64,000 nucleotides of DNA from Candidatus Gemmiger faecavium (GTDB lineage Bacteria > Bacillota > Clostridia > Oscillospirales > Ruminococcaceae): contig DXFO01000009.1 of assembly GCA_019114415.1 (NCBI GenBank), forward strand, positions 1-64,000, written 5' to 3'. A model generated the notes under the pieces. It made no database searches, was not told where the DNA came from, and worked only from the letters and a program-made list of their open reading frames with translations. This document shows, piece after piece, positions 8,664 through 16,728 of this stretch (its first letter is position 1; the number at the start of each line of letters is the position of its first letter). The position numbers and the translations under genes were made by a program.

Positions 8664-9806
8664 GTGAATTTACTGCTCAAAAACGCACAGGTGTACCGGG
8701 ATCATCGGTTTGAACCTGCCGACCTTCTCATCCGCGACGGCAAGATCGAGGCCATCGCCCCCGACCTGAGCGCCGATGTGCCGGTGCTGGATGCCCAGGG
8801 CAAAAAATGCCTGCCGGGATTTCTGGACGTGCACACCCACGGCGGCTGCAATGTGGACGTGAACGCGGCTACGCCGGAGGACATCCGCACCCTGGCGGCC
8901 TTTTTTGCCAGCCACGGCACCACCGGCTTCCTGACCAGCGTCCTTACTGACACGGAGGAACAGACCTCCCTGGCCATCTCCCGCATTACCCAGGCCATGC
9001 AGCAGCCCACCGGCGGCGCGCAGGTGCTGGGCATCCATCTGGAAGGCCCCTTCCTGTCCCCGGACTACAAGGGCGCCATGCCGGAATCCCTGCTGCGCAA
9101 GGGGGACGCTGCCTGGGTGCGCCGCTGCCAGCAGGAGGCGGGCGGAGCCATCCGTTACATGACCGTTGCCCCCGAGGTGGAGGGCGTCCAGGACATCGTG
9201 CGGGAGTTCTCCGGGGAATTCACCATTGCCATCGGGCATTCCGGGGCGGACTACCGCACGGCGGAGCAGGCCATCGCCAACGGCGCCAAAGCCTGCACCC
9301 ACACCTTCAACGGCATGCGGCTGTTCCACCAGCATGAGCCCGCCATCATGGGTGCGGTGCTGGCCAGCCCCGACGTTTACTGCGAGGCCATCTGCGACGG
9401 CCGCCACCTGCACCCCGGCACGGTAGAGATGCTTTTGCGCTGCAAGGGTCTGGACCGTGTGGTTGCCATCACCGACAGCATCCAGGCCGCGGGCCTGCCC
9501 GACGGCAACTACAAGCTGGGCGTCAACGACGTGGTGGTAGTCAACGGCGACGCGCAGCTGGCCAACGGCGGCGGCCGCGCGGGCAGCACCCTGACCATGG
9601 ACCTGGCCCTGCGCAACCTGAAAGCCTTTACCTCCTACACCCTGGAACAGCTCATCCCCCTGCTCACCGAGAACCCCGCCGATCTCATCGGCCTGCCGGA
9701 CAAGGGACGGCTGGAACCGGGCAAGGACGGCGACTTTGTACTGCTGGACGACGAATTGCAGGTCGCGGCCACGGTGGTGGGCGGCGAGATCGTCTACCGC
9801 GCCTGA
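8664..9806 (+). CDS. nagA: N-acetylglucosamine-6-phosphate deacetylase
   Basis: The product is 380 residues and removes the acetyl group from GlcNAc-6-P (some members also take GalNAc-6-P). It has the amidohydrolase metal motif DVHTHGG, the HLEGPFL motif with its metal-binding Glu, the His of AIGHSGAD, the THTFNGMRLFHQHEPAIMG segment near the middle, and the catalytic Asp in AITDSIQAAG. The start is a GTG at 8664 with AGGAGGG 7 nt upstream. It stands alone with its own promoter, but the operator in that promoter matches those of the neighbouring sugar genes, so it very likely belongs to the same regulon. It has no signal peptide and acts in the cytoplasm. Confidence 0.95.
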   Translation: MNLLLKNAQVYRDHRFEPADLLIRDGKIEAIAPDLSADVPVLDAQGKKCLPGFLDVHTHGGCNVDVNAATPEDIRTLAAFFASHGTTGFLTSVLTDTEEQTSLAISRITQAMQQPTGGAQVLGIHLEGPFLSPDYKGAMPESLLRKGDAAWVRRCQQEAGGAIRYMTVAPEVEGVQDIVREFSGEFTIAIGHSGADYRTAEQAIANGAKACTHTFNGMRLFHQHEPAIMGAVLASPDVYCEAICDGRHLHPGTVEMLLRCKGLDRVVAITDSIQAAGLPDGNYKLGVNDVVVVNGDAQLANGGGRAGSTLTMDLALRNLKAFTSYTLEQLIPLLTENPADLIGLPDKGRLEPGKDGDFVLLDDELQVAATVVGGEIVYRA

Positions 9807-9831
9807 CCTCCGCACAACCCAATATGACAGA

Positions 9832-9880
9832 AAAGCCGGGCGGCTCCTCCCCACGGGGAAAGGAGCCGCCCGGCTTTGTT
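9832..9880. terminator. Bidirectional terminator between nagA and the PFK gene
   Basis: A 17-bp perfect stem (9832-9848 with 9861-9877) has a 12-nt loop, A-run left and T-rich right. It serves the convergent nagA (+) and phosphofructokinase (-) genes. Confidence 0.9.
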
Positions 9881-9913
9881 GTATGGCGTAAAAGAGAAAT
9901 GCAGAAAGGCAGA

Positions 9914-11095
9914 TCAGTCGGTCGAAAGCGGTTTGTTCTTGAAGGTCACATACTTGCGCACCGGCTCGCCCAGCAGGGGACGGCACCAGTCGATGAAAGC
10001 CTGGGTGACGTCGTGGCCGTTTTCGGCAATGAACTCCTTGGGCATGGTGCGCTCGTGGAGCATGACCTCCTCAATGGGGATCAGGATGGTCTCGGCCCGG
10101 TATTCCTCCCCGGGCAGGCGGCGGAAGCCCACCATAACGCCGTTTTTGCCTTCCACGGCAGCGCGCACGGCGGTGCTGCCCGCCTCCACGGCCTCGTCAC
10201 GGTCCAGGCGGGACTGATAGGCCGCGCTGGCACGCCCGGCAATGCCGGGTTTCTCGCTGCGGGCCTTGATGCCCAGCTTGCGGATGACCAGGTTGGCCAG
10301 ATGGGCGGACACGTCGCCGTAGTACACCGCGCGGCCTACCTGGAAGATGGGCTCCACGATGGGCTCGCCGTCGGCCTTGCGCAGGCCCTCGCTGGCGACC
10401 ACCACCACACCGCCTTTTTCCCGGTGCAGGCGCTCCACCTCGGCCAGGAAAGCATCCTCGTCAAAGGGAACTTCGGGCAGGTAGATCAGGTCGGGACCGT
10501 CGCCGTCGCCGCTGCGGGCCAGGGCCGAAGCCGCGGCGATCCAGCCTGCGTTGCGGCCCATGGCCTCGATGACGCAGACGTGGATGGGCAGGCCGCGGAC
10601 GTCCTGGCTGATCTCGGCGGTGGTCTCGGCAATGTACCGGGCCGCGCTGGCAAAGCCGGGAGCGTGGTCGGTGACCGAAATGTCGTTGTCGATGGTCTTG
10701 GGGATGCCCACGACGTTCACGTCAACGCCGGCCCGGCAGCAGGCCTGGTACACCTTGCCGCAGGTGTCCATGCTGCCGTTGCCGCCGGTGAAAAAGACAT
10801 AGCGGATGTTGTGGCGGGCAATGACCTGGGCCATCTGGTCGTAGTCCTCGGTCTCCAGCGGGTCACGGCTGGTGCCGATGGCGCTGCCGGGGGTGTGGAG
10901 CAAAAGCTCCAGCTCCTCCTCCGAGGAAGTGAACAGGTCCAGAAAATGCTCCTTGAGCACGGCGCCGGACCCGCCGATGGCGGCGTAGAAATGCTCGATC
11001 TCGGGATGTTTGCGGGCTTCGGTCACCGCGCCGTAGAGCGAGGCGTTGATGACGGCAGTGGGCGCGCCGCCGTGGACGATCAGTGCGTTGGACAT
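9914..11095 (-). CDS. 6-phosphofructokinase family protein (ATP/PPi type uncertain)
   Basis: The product is 393 residues of the PfkA superfamily. Visible are the GGNGS loop (104-108), PKTIDND (132-138, catalytic Asp136), GRNAG (about 180) and a SEKPGIAGRAS segment. In family terms Gly107 resembles ATP-dependent enzymes, whereas Lys133 resembles pyrophosphate-dependent ones, and the usual Asp of GGDGS is Asn106. The phosphate donor therefore cannot be decided from sequence. As second gene of a LacI-controlled pair with the fucose-isomerase-like gene it may phosphorylate fructose-6-P, tagatose-6-P or a related sugar phosphate that the aldolase at 19004 then cleaves. Confidence 0.85.
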   Translation of the reverse strand: MSNALIVHGGAPTAVINASLYGAVTEARKHPEIEHFYAAIGGSGAVLKEHFLDLFTSSEEELELLLHTPGSAIGTSRDPLETEDYDQMAQVIARHNIRYVFFTGGNGSMDTCGKVYQACCRAGVDVNVVGIPKTIDNDISVTDHAPGFASAARYIAETTAEISQDVRGLPIHVCVIEAMGRNAGWIAAASALARSGDGDGPDLIYLPEVPFDEDAFLAEVERLHREKGGVVVVASEGLRKADGEPIVEPIFQVGRAVYYGDVSAHLANLVIRKLGIKARSEKPGIAGRASAAYQSRLDRDEAVEAGSTAVRAAVEGKNGVMVGFRRLPGEEYRAETILIPIEEVMLHERTMPKEFIAENGHDVTQAFIDWCRPLLGEPVRKYVTFKNKPLSTD

Positions 11096-11110
11096 GACGT
11101 TGCTCCTCCT

Positions 11111-12490
11111 TTACAGTTCGATGACGGGGATGTGCAGGATGCGGCCAAGCTGGACCACGGCGTCGCCGATGTCATCCCAGACCAGGCTGTAATGATGGGC
11201 GATGCCCTTGTCGAAGATATCCTGGGCAACTTCCTCCACCGGGCGCTGGACCCGGACGTTGACCATGGTGCCGCGGGTGTTGCGCTTGGTGGGGACGGCC
11301 TCGCCCCGGAGGACGACCAGATGATACTGCCCGTCAATGACGCTGGCGCGGACCACCGTGACCTTGCCCGGCTTGAGCACGCCCCAGAAGGCGCTGCCGT
11401 TGCCGATGAGGGGATGGTTGCGCAGTTCCAGGCCGTCGGACATGTCGTACAGGCTGAGAGGCGCGTTGCCGCAGTGCCAGAAAGTCAGGGTGTTGGCCTG
11501 CTTGTCCATGTTGATCATGTCGGCCACAAAGGTGGGCTGGCCGGTCATTTCACGCTCGATGATGGTGCCGATGCCGGCGTCCACGTCGCCCTCGCAGATG
11601 ACGCTGATGCCGTCGTCGGCCAGACGGCTGAGCACGCCGCAGGGCTGGCACTTGACGGCGCCCATCTCCGGCCAGCACTTGATGGTGCAGTAGTCATAGC
11701 CGAACTCGGGGATCATTTCTTTCAGCGCCAGGTAGGTGCGGCTGTGATTTTCCAGGTTTTCCTCGGACAGGTTGCGGTCCTCGTCGGGCAGGCGGGGCAG
11801 CTTGTCCAGGCCGAAGTCGGTGCGGACCTTGTCCATGTCGGCATGGACGGCGCCGGCGTCCAGCTGGGCCATGCGGTCAAAGACCAGCTTGAGCTCGGTG
11901 CCTTCCATGCGGATGCCGAACAGGCGGCGGATGGTCATTTCATCAAACGAACAGTTGTAGAAGGCCGTGGGGCGGTAGCCCAGCAGGCCCAGGCTGGTGT
12001 TGGCCAGTTTCTTTTTGGCAGAAAAGGCGGTGACGAGGGTCTTGACCTGGGCGCAGACTTCCGGTTCGTCCATGTCGCCGTAGACAGGGTAGCACTCGCC
12101 GCCGATGCGCTTGATGGCGGCGTTGTTCATCATGGCGCCGCACATGGCGTTGGCCCACAGCCGCTCCTGACGGACAAAGGGAGCCTCGTGGGTGGCCCAG
12201 AGCAGGATGGGCTTGCCCAGTTCCTGGGACAGCTTGCAGCCCACGTCGTCGCCGGTGAAGGCGCCGATGACCAGCAGCACCACGTCCACCTGGCGGGCCC
12301 GCAGGTAGTCCGCGCAGGCGGCGGCTTCGTCGGTGTTGGTGACGATCTCGGGATAGCGTACCACGTTGACGCTGGTCAGCTCACGCTCGGCCCAGTCGCC
12401 GTACAGCGTCTGCAGCTTCTGCGGGCGCTCACGGGGCCAACGGCCGGACAGGGTGGCTACAAAGCCGACGTTCAATTTTGCTTTTACCAT
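11111..12490 (-). CDS. L-fucose/L-arabinose isomerase family protein
   Basis: The product is 459 residues. It has the family N and middle domains and a C-terminal FucI-like domain. Probable metal or catalytic residues are Glu300 in CEGDVDAGIG, Asp329 in INMDK and His339 in FWHCGNAP. The family converts aldoses and ketoses; some sulfoquinovose isomerases are, as I recall, in the same superfamily, so the substrate is open. I use ATG 12490 (AAGGAG 10 nt upstream); a TTG two codons earlier at 12496 is an alternative. It is the first gene of a two-gene operon with the PFK gene (15-nt gap) under promoter 12576-12604 and operator 12545-12560. Confidence 0.8.
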   Translation of the reverse strand: MVKAKLNVGFVATLSGRWPRERPQKLQTLYGDWAERELTSVNVVRYPEIVTNTDEAAACADYLRARQVDVVLLVIGAFTGDDVGCKLSQELGKPILLWATHEAPFVRQERLWANAMCGAMMNNAAIKRIGGECYPVYGDMDEPEVCAQVKTLVTAFSAKKKLANTSLGLLGYRPTAFYNCSFDEMTIRRLFGIRMEGTELKLVFDRMAQLDAGAVHADMDKVRTDFGLDKLPRLPDEDRNLSEENLENHSRTYLALKEMIPEFGYDYCTIKCWPEMGAVKCQPCGVLSRLADDGISVICEGDVDAGIGTIIEREMTGQPTFVADMINMDKQANTLTFWHCGNAPLSLYDMSDGLELRNHPLIGNGSAFWGVLKPGKVTVVRASVIDGQYHLVVLRGEAVPTKRNTRGTMVNVRVQRPVEEVAQDIFDKGIAHHYSLVWDDIGDAVVQLGRILHIPVIEL

Positions 12491-12544
12491 GTTCAAGTCA
12501 CTCCTTTTTCAGATGACGGCAGATACAGTAGAGAATACTGGATA

Positions 12545-12560
12545 ATAAACACGTGTGTAT
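12545..12560. promoter_or_regulatory. LacI-type operator upstream of the isomerase-PFK operon
   Basis: ATAAACACGTGTGTAT matches the regulon consensus at 13 of 16 positions, with the central CG conserved. It lies about 10-25 nt downstream of the expected start of transcription, a roadblock position. Confidence 0.75.
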
Positions 12561-12575
12561 AACCTTGTTGCTACA

Positions 12576-12604
12576 ATTATAGACCGTCCGGCGGGGCGTG
12601 TCAA
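12576..12604 (-). promoter_or_regulatory. Promoter of the isomerase-PFK operon
   Basis: On the minus strand there is a perfect -35 TTGACA (12599-12604), a 17-nt spacer and a perfect -10 TATAAT (12576-12581). Such a strong promoter needs a repressor, consistent with the operator just downstream. Confidence 0.92.
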
Positions 12605-12716
12605 AGGCGCGGCGGGCAAAATGAACAGATTTGGATGCCCCGACAAAAAAGAACAAAAAGATTCGGCAAAACGCCAAAGCTGTGCGGGTTTCCGGCGGGG
12701 GAGCGGCAAAAACGAG

Positions 12717-12746
12717 TTGCCGGGGCGAAGAAAAGTGTGATATACT
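12717..12746 (+). promoter_or_regulatory. Promoter of the LacI-family regulator
   Basis: -35 TTGCCG (12717-12722), 18-nt spacer, -10 TATACT (12741-12746). No copy of the palindromic operator overlaps it, so the regulator does not appear to be autorepressed. Confidence 0.75.
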
Positions 12747-12787
12747 ATAGCTAACAAAGGCCAAAATTTGCGAAGGAGCAGGCAAAA

Positions 12788-13780
12788 ATGACCAGAGGGA
12801 TGGTTACCAGAAAAGACGTCGCCCAGCGGGCCGGCGTGAGCGAAACGATCGTCTCTTATGTATTGAACAACAACCGCTATGTGGACAAGAACAAGCGGGA
12901 GCGCGTTTTGCAGGCGGTGAAGGAGCTCAACTACCACCCCAACAGCATCGCCCGTGCGCTGAAAGGGAAAAAGACCAATCATATCGTATTCATCGCGGAC
13001 AACATCAGTACCGAGCATTTCAGCCAGCTGATTGCCGTGATGGACCACTATGCCTATGACAAGGGCTATCTCATCAGCTTGATCTCCAACCGGAACAACG
13101 ATGATTTTGTGGAGCAGATCATCAGCCGCCAGTGCGACGGCATCATCGTCAGTTCGCTGAGCATCCCGGAAGCCTATATCCGCCGGTTCACCGACGTGGG
13201 CATTCCGGTGGTGGTGCTGCAGAACCGTGACTATCAGGACCTGTCGGGTGCGGCGATCATCCAGACGGGGCTGTACGGCGGCGCCCGGGACGGCGTGAGC
13301 TATCTGGCCGAGCAGGGCCGCAAACATATCATTTATGTGGACCGTTTTTCGGGCCGGGGGCATTTCAGCGACCGCAGCGACTACCGTCTGCACGGATACT
13401 TTGACGAGATGGAGGCCCGGGGCCTGCCCACCCACGTCATCACCGGATGCATCGACCCCGCCCAGACCGCCCATGCCGTGGCGGAATACTGCCGCAGTCA
13501 CCAGGTGGACGCCATTCTGGGCCGCAGCGACAAGGTGGCCTGCATCGCCATGCAGGCGGTCATGGACATCGGCCTGCGGGTGCCCCAGGACATTGCGGTG
13601 GTGGGCTTTGACAATTCCAGCCTGAGCCAGTATATGCGGCCCACCATGACCAGCATTGAGATCCAGCGCGACCCCATCGGCAAAGCGGCGGTGGATATGC
13701 TGGATCAGATGCTCAACGGCGGCGAGGTCCCCGCACCCCAGGAATTCCACACCCGCCTGATCCGCAGGGAAAGCGCCTGA
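12788..13780 (+). CDS. LacI-family transcriptional regulator
   Basis: The product is 330 residues. An N-terminal LacI helix-turn-helix (about 6-52, containing KDVAQRAGVSETIVSYVLNN) and hinge helix (PNSIARALKG) are followed by a periplasmic-binding-protein-like sensor domain ending with the usual ALRW-like VVGFDNSSLSQYMRPTMT segment. AAGGAG lies 9 nt before the ATG. It sits between two divergent sugar-utilisation units and next to several GTACACACGTGTGTAC palindromes, and is the best candidate to bind them. The inducer is unknown; a phosphorylated or sulfated amino sugar would fit. Confidence 0.93.
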   Translation: MTRGMVTRKDVAQRAGVSETIVSYVLNNNRYVDKNKRERVLQAVKELNYHPNSIARALKGKKTNHIVFIADNISTEHFSQLIAVMDHYAYDKGYLISLISNRNNDDFVEQIISRQCDGIIVSSLSIPEAYIRRFTDVGIPVVVLQNRDYQDLSGAAIIQTGLYGGARDGVSYLAEQGRKHIIYVDRFSGRGHFSDRSDYRLHGYFDEMEARGLPTHVITGCIDPAQTAHAVAEYCRSHQVDAILGRSDKVACIAMQAVMDIGLRVPQDIAVVGFDNSSLSQYMRPTMTSIEIQRDPIGKAAVDMLDQMLNGGEVPAPQEFHTRLIRRESA

Positions 13781-13814
13781 ACCGCGCCCCAGCGGCAGAC
13801 ACAATACAGAATAG

Positions 13815-13859
13815 CCGGACGGCTTTGGGAGAATCTCTCCAAAGGCCGCCCGGTTTTTT
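13815..13859 (+). terminator. Terminator after the LacI-family gene
   Basis: A long stem pairs CCGGACGG-CTTTGGGAGA with TCTCCAAAGGCCGCCCGG and is followed by six T. It isolates the regulator gene from the transporter operon. Confidence 0.88.
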
Positions 13860-14019
13860 ATGCTCCGGGCAGGGGAGACACTTTGCCGGAAAAAGGGGCG
13901 GGGACACGGCCAATCGTTGAAAATGCCCGTTTGAGGAGGCCATGGCCCCAAGTCTGTTGTGTTTTTTGCTCAAAGAGATAAAACAGATTTGTGAGTTGCG
14001 ACAAAAATACCAAAAGTTG

Positions 14020-14048
14020 TTGACGGCAGGGGTGGGAATCGGTATAAT
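14020..14048 (+). promoter_or_regulatory. Promoter of the transporter-sulfatase operon
   Basis: -35 TTGACG (14020-14025), 17-nt spacer, -10 TATAAT (14043-14048). Transcription should start near 14055, giving a leader of almost 300 nt before the first gene. Confidence 0.9.
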
Positions 14049-14062
14049 TGAGACAACGAGAA

Positions 14063-14078
14063 CAAAACTCGTGTGTAC
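14063..14078. promoter_or_regulatory. LacI-type operator O1
   Basis: CAAAACTCGTGTGTAC has a perfect right half-site and a degenerate left one. It starts about 8 nt downstream of the predicted transcription start. Confidence 0.65.
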
Positions 14079-14170
14079 ATCCCGGCAGGATCTCACCAGC
14101 TTAGGCCTTTGGATGGTGAAACGCCGTGATAAACGGCAGGGATGACATGCGAGCTTTTCTTGCCCTGAGA

Positions 14171-14186
14171 GTACACACGAATGTAC
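14171..14186. promoter_or_regulatory. LacI-type operator O2
   Basis: GTACACACGAATGTAC matches the consensus at 14 of 16 positions. Its centre is 108 bp from that of O1, compatible with DNA looping. Confidence 0.7.
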
Positions 14187-14265
14187 TTCTTCCGAACCGC
14201 CGCTTACCCAACGATGTATCTTGTATCCGGGGAACAGAAAAACGGCGGTAAATTTTTGAGAGGAT

Positions 14266-14281
14266 GTACACACGTGTAAAC
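14266..14281. promoter_or_regulatory. LacI-type operator O3
   Basis: GTACACACGTGTAAAC has a perfect left half-site and the central CG. Its centre is 95 bp from that of O2 and it lies 71 bp before the solute-binding-protein gene. Confidence 0.75.
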
Positions 14282-14351
14282 TACTCGTGGATTCACTCCG
14301 CCCGGCAACGGGGGAGTTCGGATATGCGACCATTACAAAGGAGGAAAACAA

Positions 14352-15680
14352 ATGAAAAAGCACATGAAACTGACCGCGGCAGCCCTGGCCGCAGCCATGG
14401 CGTTCAGCATGACCGCCTGTTCCGGCGGCACGGATACCGCCAGCGGTTCCCAGGCGTCCGGCACCGGTGAGACCGGCGGCGCTTCCCAGGAGGAGTACAC
14501 CGAGGAAGTTACCCTGAAAGTTGCCAACTACGCGATCCTGGAAAGCGGCTACACCGAGTTCTGGGAGGGCGTCAAGGCCGGTTTTGAGGAGAAGTACCCC
14601 AACGTTACCATCGAGTGGGTCACCGCTCCTTACGGCGAGATCACCAACCAGGTCATCAACATGGCCGGCGGCGGTGACATGGTGGACGTCATCTTCAGCG
14701 AGCTAATCTGGATCCCCACCTTCGTGGAAGCCGGCCTGGCCGCTCCCGCTGAGGAAATGCTGGATGCAGACTTCCTGGCAGACTTCTACCCCAACGTTCT
14801 GGAAGCCCACCAGGTGGACGGCCAGACCTACGGCGTGCCCCTGTACGCATCTTCCTGCGTTCTGTACTACAACAAGGACATCTTTGAGGCTGCGGGCCTG
14901 GACCCCAACACCCCGCCCACGACCTATGACGAGATGCTCCAGATGGCCGAGAAGATCGACGGCATGACCACCGCCGACGGCAACAAGATCTACGCTTTCG
15001 GCGTTCCCACCGCATCCGTTGCGGTCGTCGGTTCCTTCCTGAACAGCGTGGTCTACAACTACGGCGGCACTGTCCTGACCGAGGATGGCTCCCTGGCCAT
15101 TGACGACGGCTTCAAGCAGGCTTTCGACATGATCAAGCTGCTGGACGACAAGGGCTACAACCCCCAGAACTGCAAACCCAAGGATCTGCGCAACCTGTTC
15201 GCTCTGGGCCAGCTGGCCATGTACTACGATCAGAGCTGGGGCTTCAACGGTGTCAGCAGCATCAACCCCGATGCCGCCAACTTCACCGCCAGCGCCATGC
15301 CTCTGAAGGGCGGCGACGGTGACGGCGCCGGCACCCTGCAGTCCCACTGCTTCGTTATGGTCAACAACGGCGGCGCCCGTGCCTGGGCTGCCAAGGAGTT
15401 CGTGCAGTACGTCATCACCCCCGAGGTGCTCAATGACTACATGAACAACATCACCCCTGCCTACCCGGTCAAGAACGATATGGCCGACTGCATGCCTGAA
15501 CTGCTGGCTCCCTCTGCGGACGCTACCACCCAGGCGAAGCCTGTCCCGCTGGTTGCCGCTCTGAACGACTTCAACCTGGAACTGTGCACCCTGGCCCAGG
15601 CTGTTACCGTCAGCGACAAGGATGTGGATACCGCCATTGCGGACTTTGAAACCTCTGCCAACGCCATTCTGGCAGGATGA
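14352..15680 (+). CDS. Sugar ABC transporter solute-binding lipoprotein, family 1
   Basis: The product is 442 residues. It has a lipoprotein signal peptide with lipobox MTAC (Cys23), an S/T/G-rich linker and an SBP_bac_1 fold showing YYNKDIFEAAGLDP and the hinge-domain pattern GQLAMYYDQSWG. It captures an oligo- or monosaccharide outside the membrane and delivers it to the two permeases downstream. AAAGGAGG precedes the ATG. No ATPase is encoded nearby, so the importer must borrow a shared MsmX-type ATPase, as is usual for CUT1 systems in Firmicutes. Context (NagA, sulfatase, SIS protein) suggests a sulfated or acetylated amino sugar. Confidence 0.93.
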   Translation: MKKHMKLTAAALAAAMAFSMTACSGGTDTASGSQASGTGETGGASQEEYTEEVTLKVANYAILESGYTEFWEGVKAGFEEKYPNVTIEWVTAPYGEITNQVINMAGGGDMVDVIFSELIWIPTFVEAGLAAPAEEMLDADFLADFYPNVLEAHQVDGQTYGVPLYASSCVLYYNKDIFEAAGLDPNTPPTTYDEMLQMAEKIDGMTTADGNKIYAFGVPTASVAVVGSFLNSVVYNYGGTVLTEDGSLAIDDGFKQAFDMIKLLDDKGYNPQNCKPKDLRNLFALGQLAMYYDQSWGFNGVSSINPDAANFTASAMPLKGGDGDGAGTLQSHCFVMVNNGGARAWAAKEFVQYVITPEVLNDYMNNITPAYPVKNDMADCMPELLAPSADATTQAKPVPLVAALNDFNLELCTLAQAVTVSDKDVDTAIADFETSANAILAG

Positions 15681-15714
15681 TTTGAAAGACGTTATAAACA
15701 CCTGAACAAAACGG

Positions 15715-15751
15715 GGGACAGGAGAACAGCGACCGCAGATTCTCCTGTCCC
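15715..15751 (+). repeat. 12-bp stem-loop between binding-protein and permease genes
   Basis: GGGACAGGAGAA (15715-15726) is fully complementary to 15740-15751 with a 13-nt loop and no T-run. Hairpins like this after a binding-protein gene often protect its mRNA or partly stop transcription, so that the binding protein is made in excess. Confidence 0.7.
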
Positions 15752-15785
15752 TGTCTTATGAATGAGAACGGAAAGGGATGATCCG

Positions 15786-16712
15786 ATGCCTAAGGCAATG
15801 ACGTCAACGCGCCGCATCAAGTCGGCCACAGGCGACAAGATCTTTTCGCTGGGCCTGCTGGCCCCCGCGATTCTGCTCACTTTTGTCTTTATCCTTGTGC
15901 CTGTCATCGACTCTGTTATCAAGAGCTTTACCGAGTACAAGATCAAAAATGTCATCAGCGGTGCGCCGGGTACCTGGAACAACTTTGAAAACTACATCAA
16001 GCTGTTCCAGAACGACAAGCTGATGCCCGCGATCATCACCACCTTTGTGTTTGTGTTCGCGGTGGTTATCTCCCAGTTTTTGATCGGCTTTATCCTGGCT
16101 GTCATCCTGGACAGCAAGATCCGCGGTTCCCGCTTCCTGCGCAGCATCATGATGATGCCCTGGGTCGTGCCCACCATGATCTCCGGCATGGTCTGGCTGT
16201 GGCTGTATCAGCCCCAGTACGGCCTGCTGCGTTACCTGGTCCAGGTGGTCACCGGCGGTTCCGTCGCTGATTTTGCCATCCTGAACAACCCCAACACCGC
16301 CCTGCTGGGCATCGGCATTGCCGCCTTGTGGAAGCAGGTCCCCCTGACCACCCTGCTCCTGCTGGCCGGCCTGCAGAGCGTTCCCAGCGATATGCTGGAG
16401 GCCGCCACCGTGGACGGCGCCAGCGCCCTGCGCCGCTTTGTTTCCATCGTCATCCCCTACATGATGAGCGTTATCAAAGTTACGGTGAGCATGTCCATCA
16501 TTGAGAACTTCAAACAGTTCCCGCTGTTCTGGACCATGACCGGCGGCGGCCCCGACGGCGCCACCACCACCCTGGCCATCCTGAGCTACCGCGAAGCCTT
16601 CGTCTCCAACGACCTGGGCAGCGGCGCCGCCGTTACCACGGTGTGGATGCTGCTGATGATCCTGGTGGTCTTTGCCTACAACAAGATCTTCAAAGCGGAA
16701 CCCATGGATTAA
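15786..16712 (+). CDS. Sugar ABC transporter permease (MalF type)
   Basis: The product is 308 residues with six predicted membrane helices. The EAA loop, which docks the ATPase, is visible as DMLEAATVDGASALRRF with the downstream IVIPYM. I chose ATG 15786 because GGAAAGGG lies 8 nt before it; an ATG at 15762 is in frame but lacks such a site. It pairs with the next gene to form the channel. Confidence 0.92.
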   Translation: MPKAMTSTRRIKSATGDKIFSLGLLAPAILLTFVFILVPVIDSVIKSFTEYKIKNVISGAPGTWNNFENYIKLFQNDKLMPAIITTFVFVFAVVISQFLIGFILAVILDSKIRGSRFLRSIMMMPWVVPTMISGMVWLWLYQPQYGLLRYLVQVVTGGSVADFAILNNPNTALLGIGIAALWKQVPLTTLLLLAGLQSVPSDMLEAATVDGASALRRFVSIVIPYMMSVIKVTVSMSIIENFKQFPLFWTMTGGGPDGATTTLAILSYREAFVSNDLGSGAAVTTVWMLLMILVVFAYNKIFKAEPMD

Positions 16713-16728
16713 GGAAAGGAGGAGCAAG

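Larger units (their letters stand above)
14055..14351 (+). other. Long untranslated leader, possibly structured
   Basis: I see no coding frame here. From predicted transcription start to the ATG the RNA could form a three-way junction: an outer stem joins CTCG...TCCC (14068-14083) with GGGA...CGAG (14140-14154), and it encloses TCACC/GGTGA and GCCG/CGGC hairpins. Further on, ACCGCCG/CGGCGGT closes a large loop followed by AAATTTTT, and a hairpin ACTCC/GGAGT lies near the ribosome-binding site. I cannot match this to a known riboswitch. Part of the pairing follows automatically from the palindromic operators, so the RNA interpretation is weak. Confidence 0.35.

Noticed and set aside
14161-14180. 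CTGAGAG resembling part of a TPP riboswitch
   Set aside because: The other conserved TPP elements are absent and the surrounding stem pattern differs.
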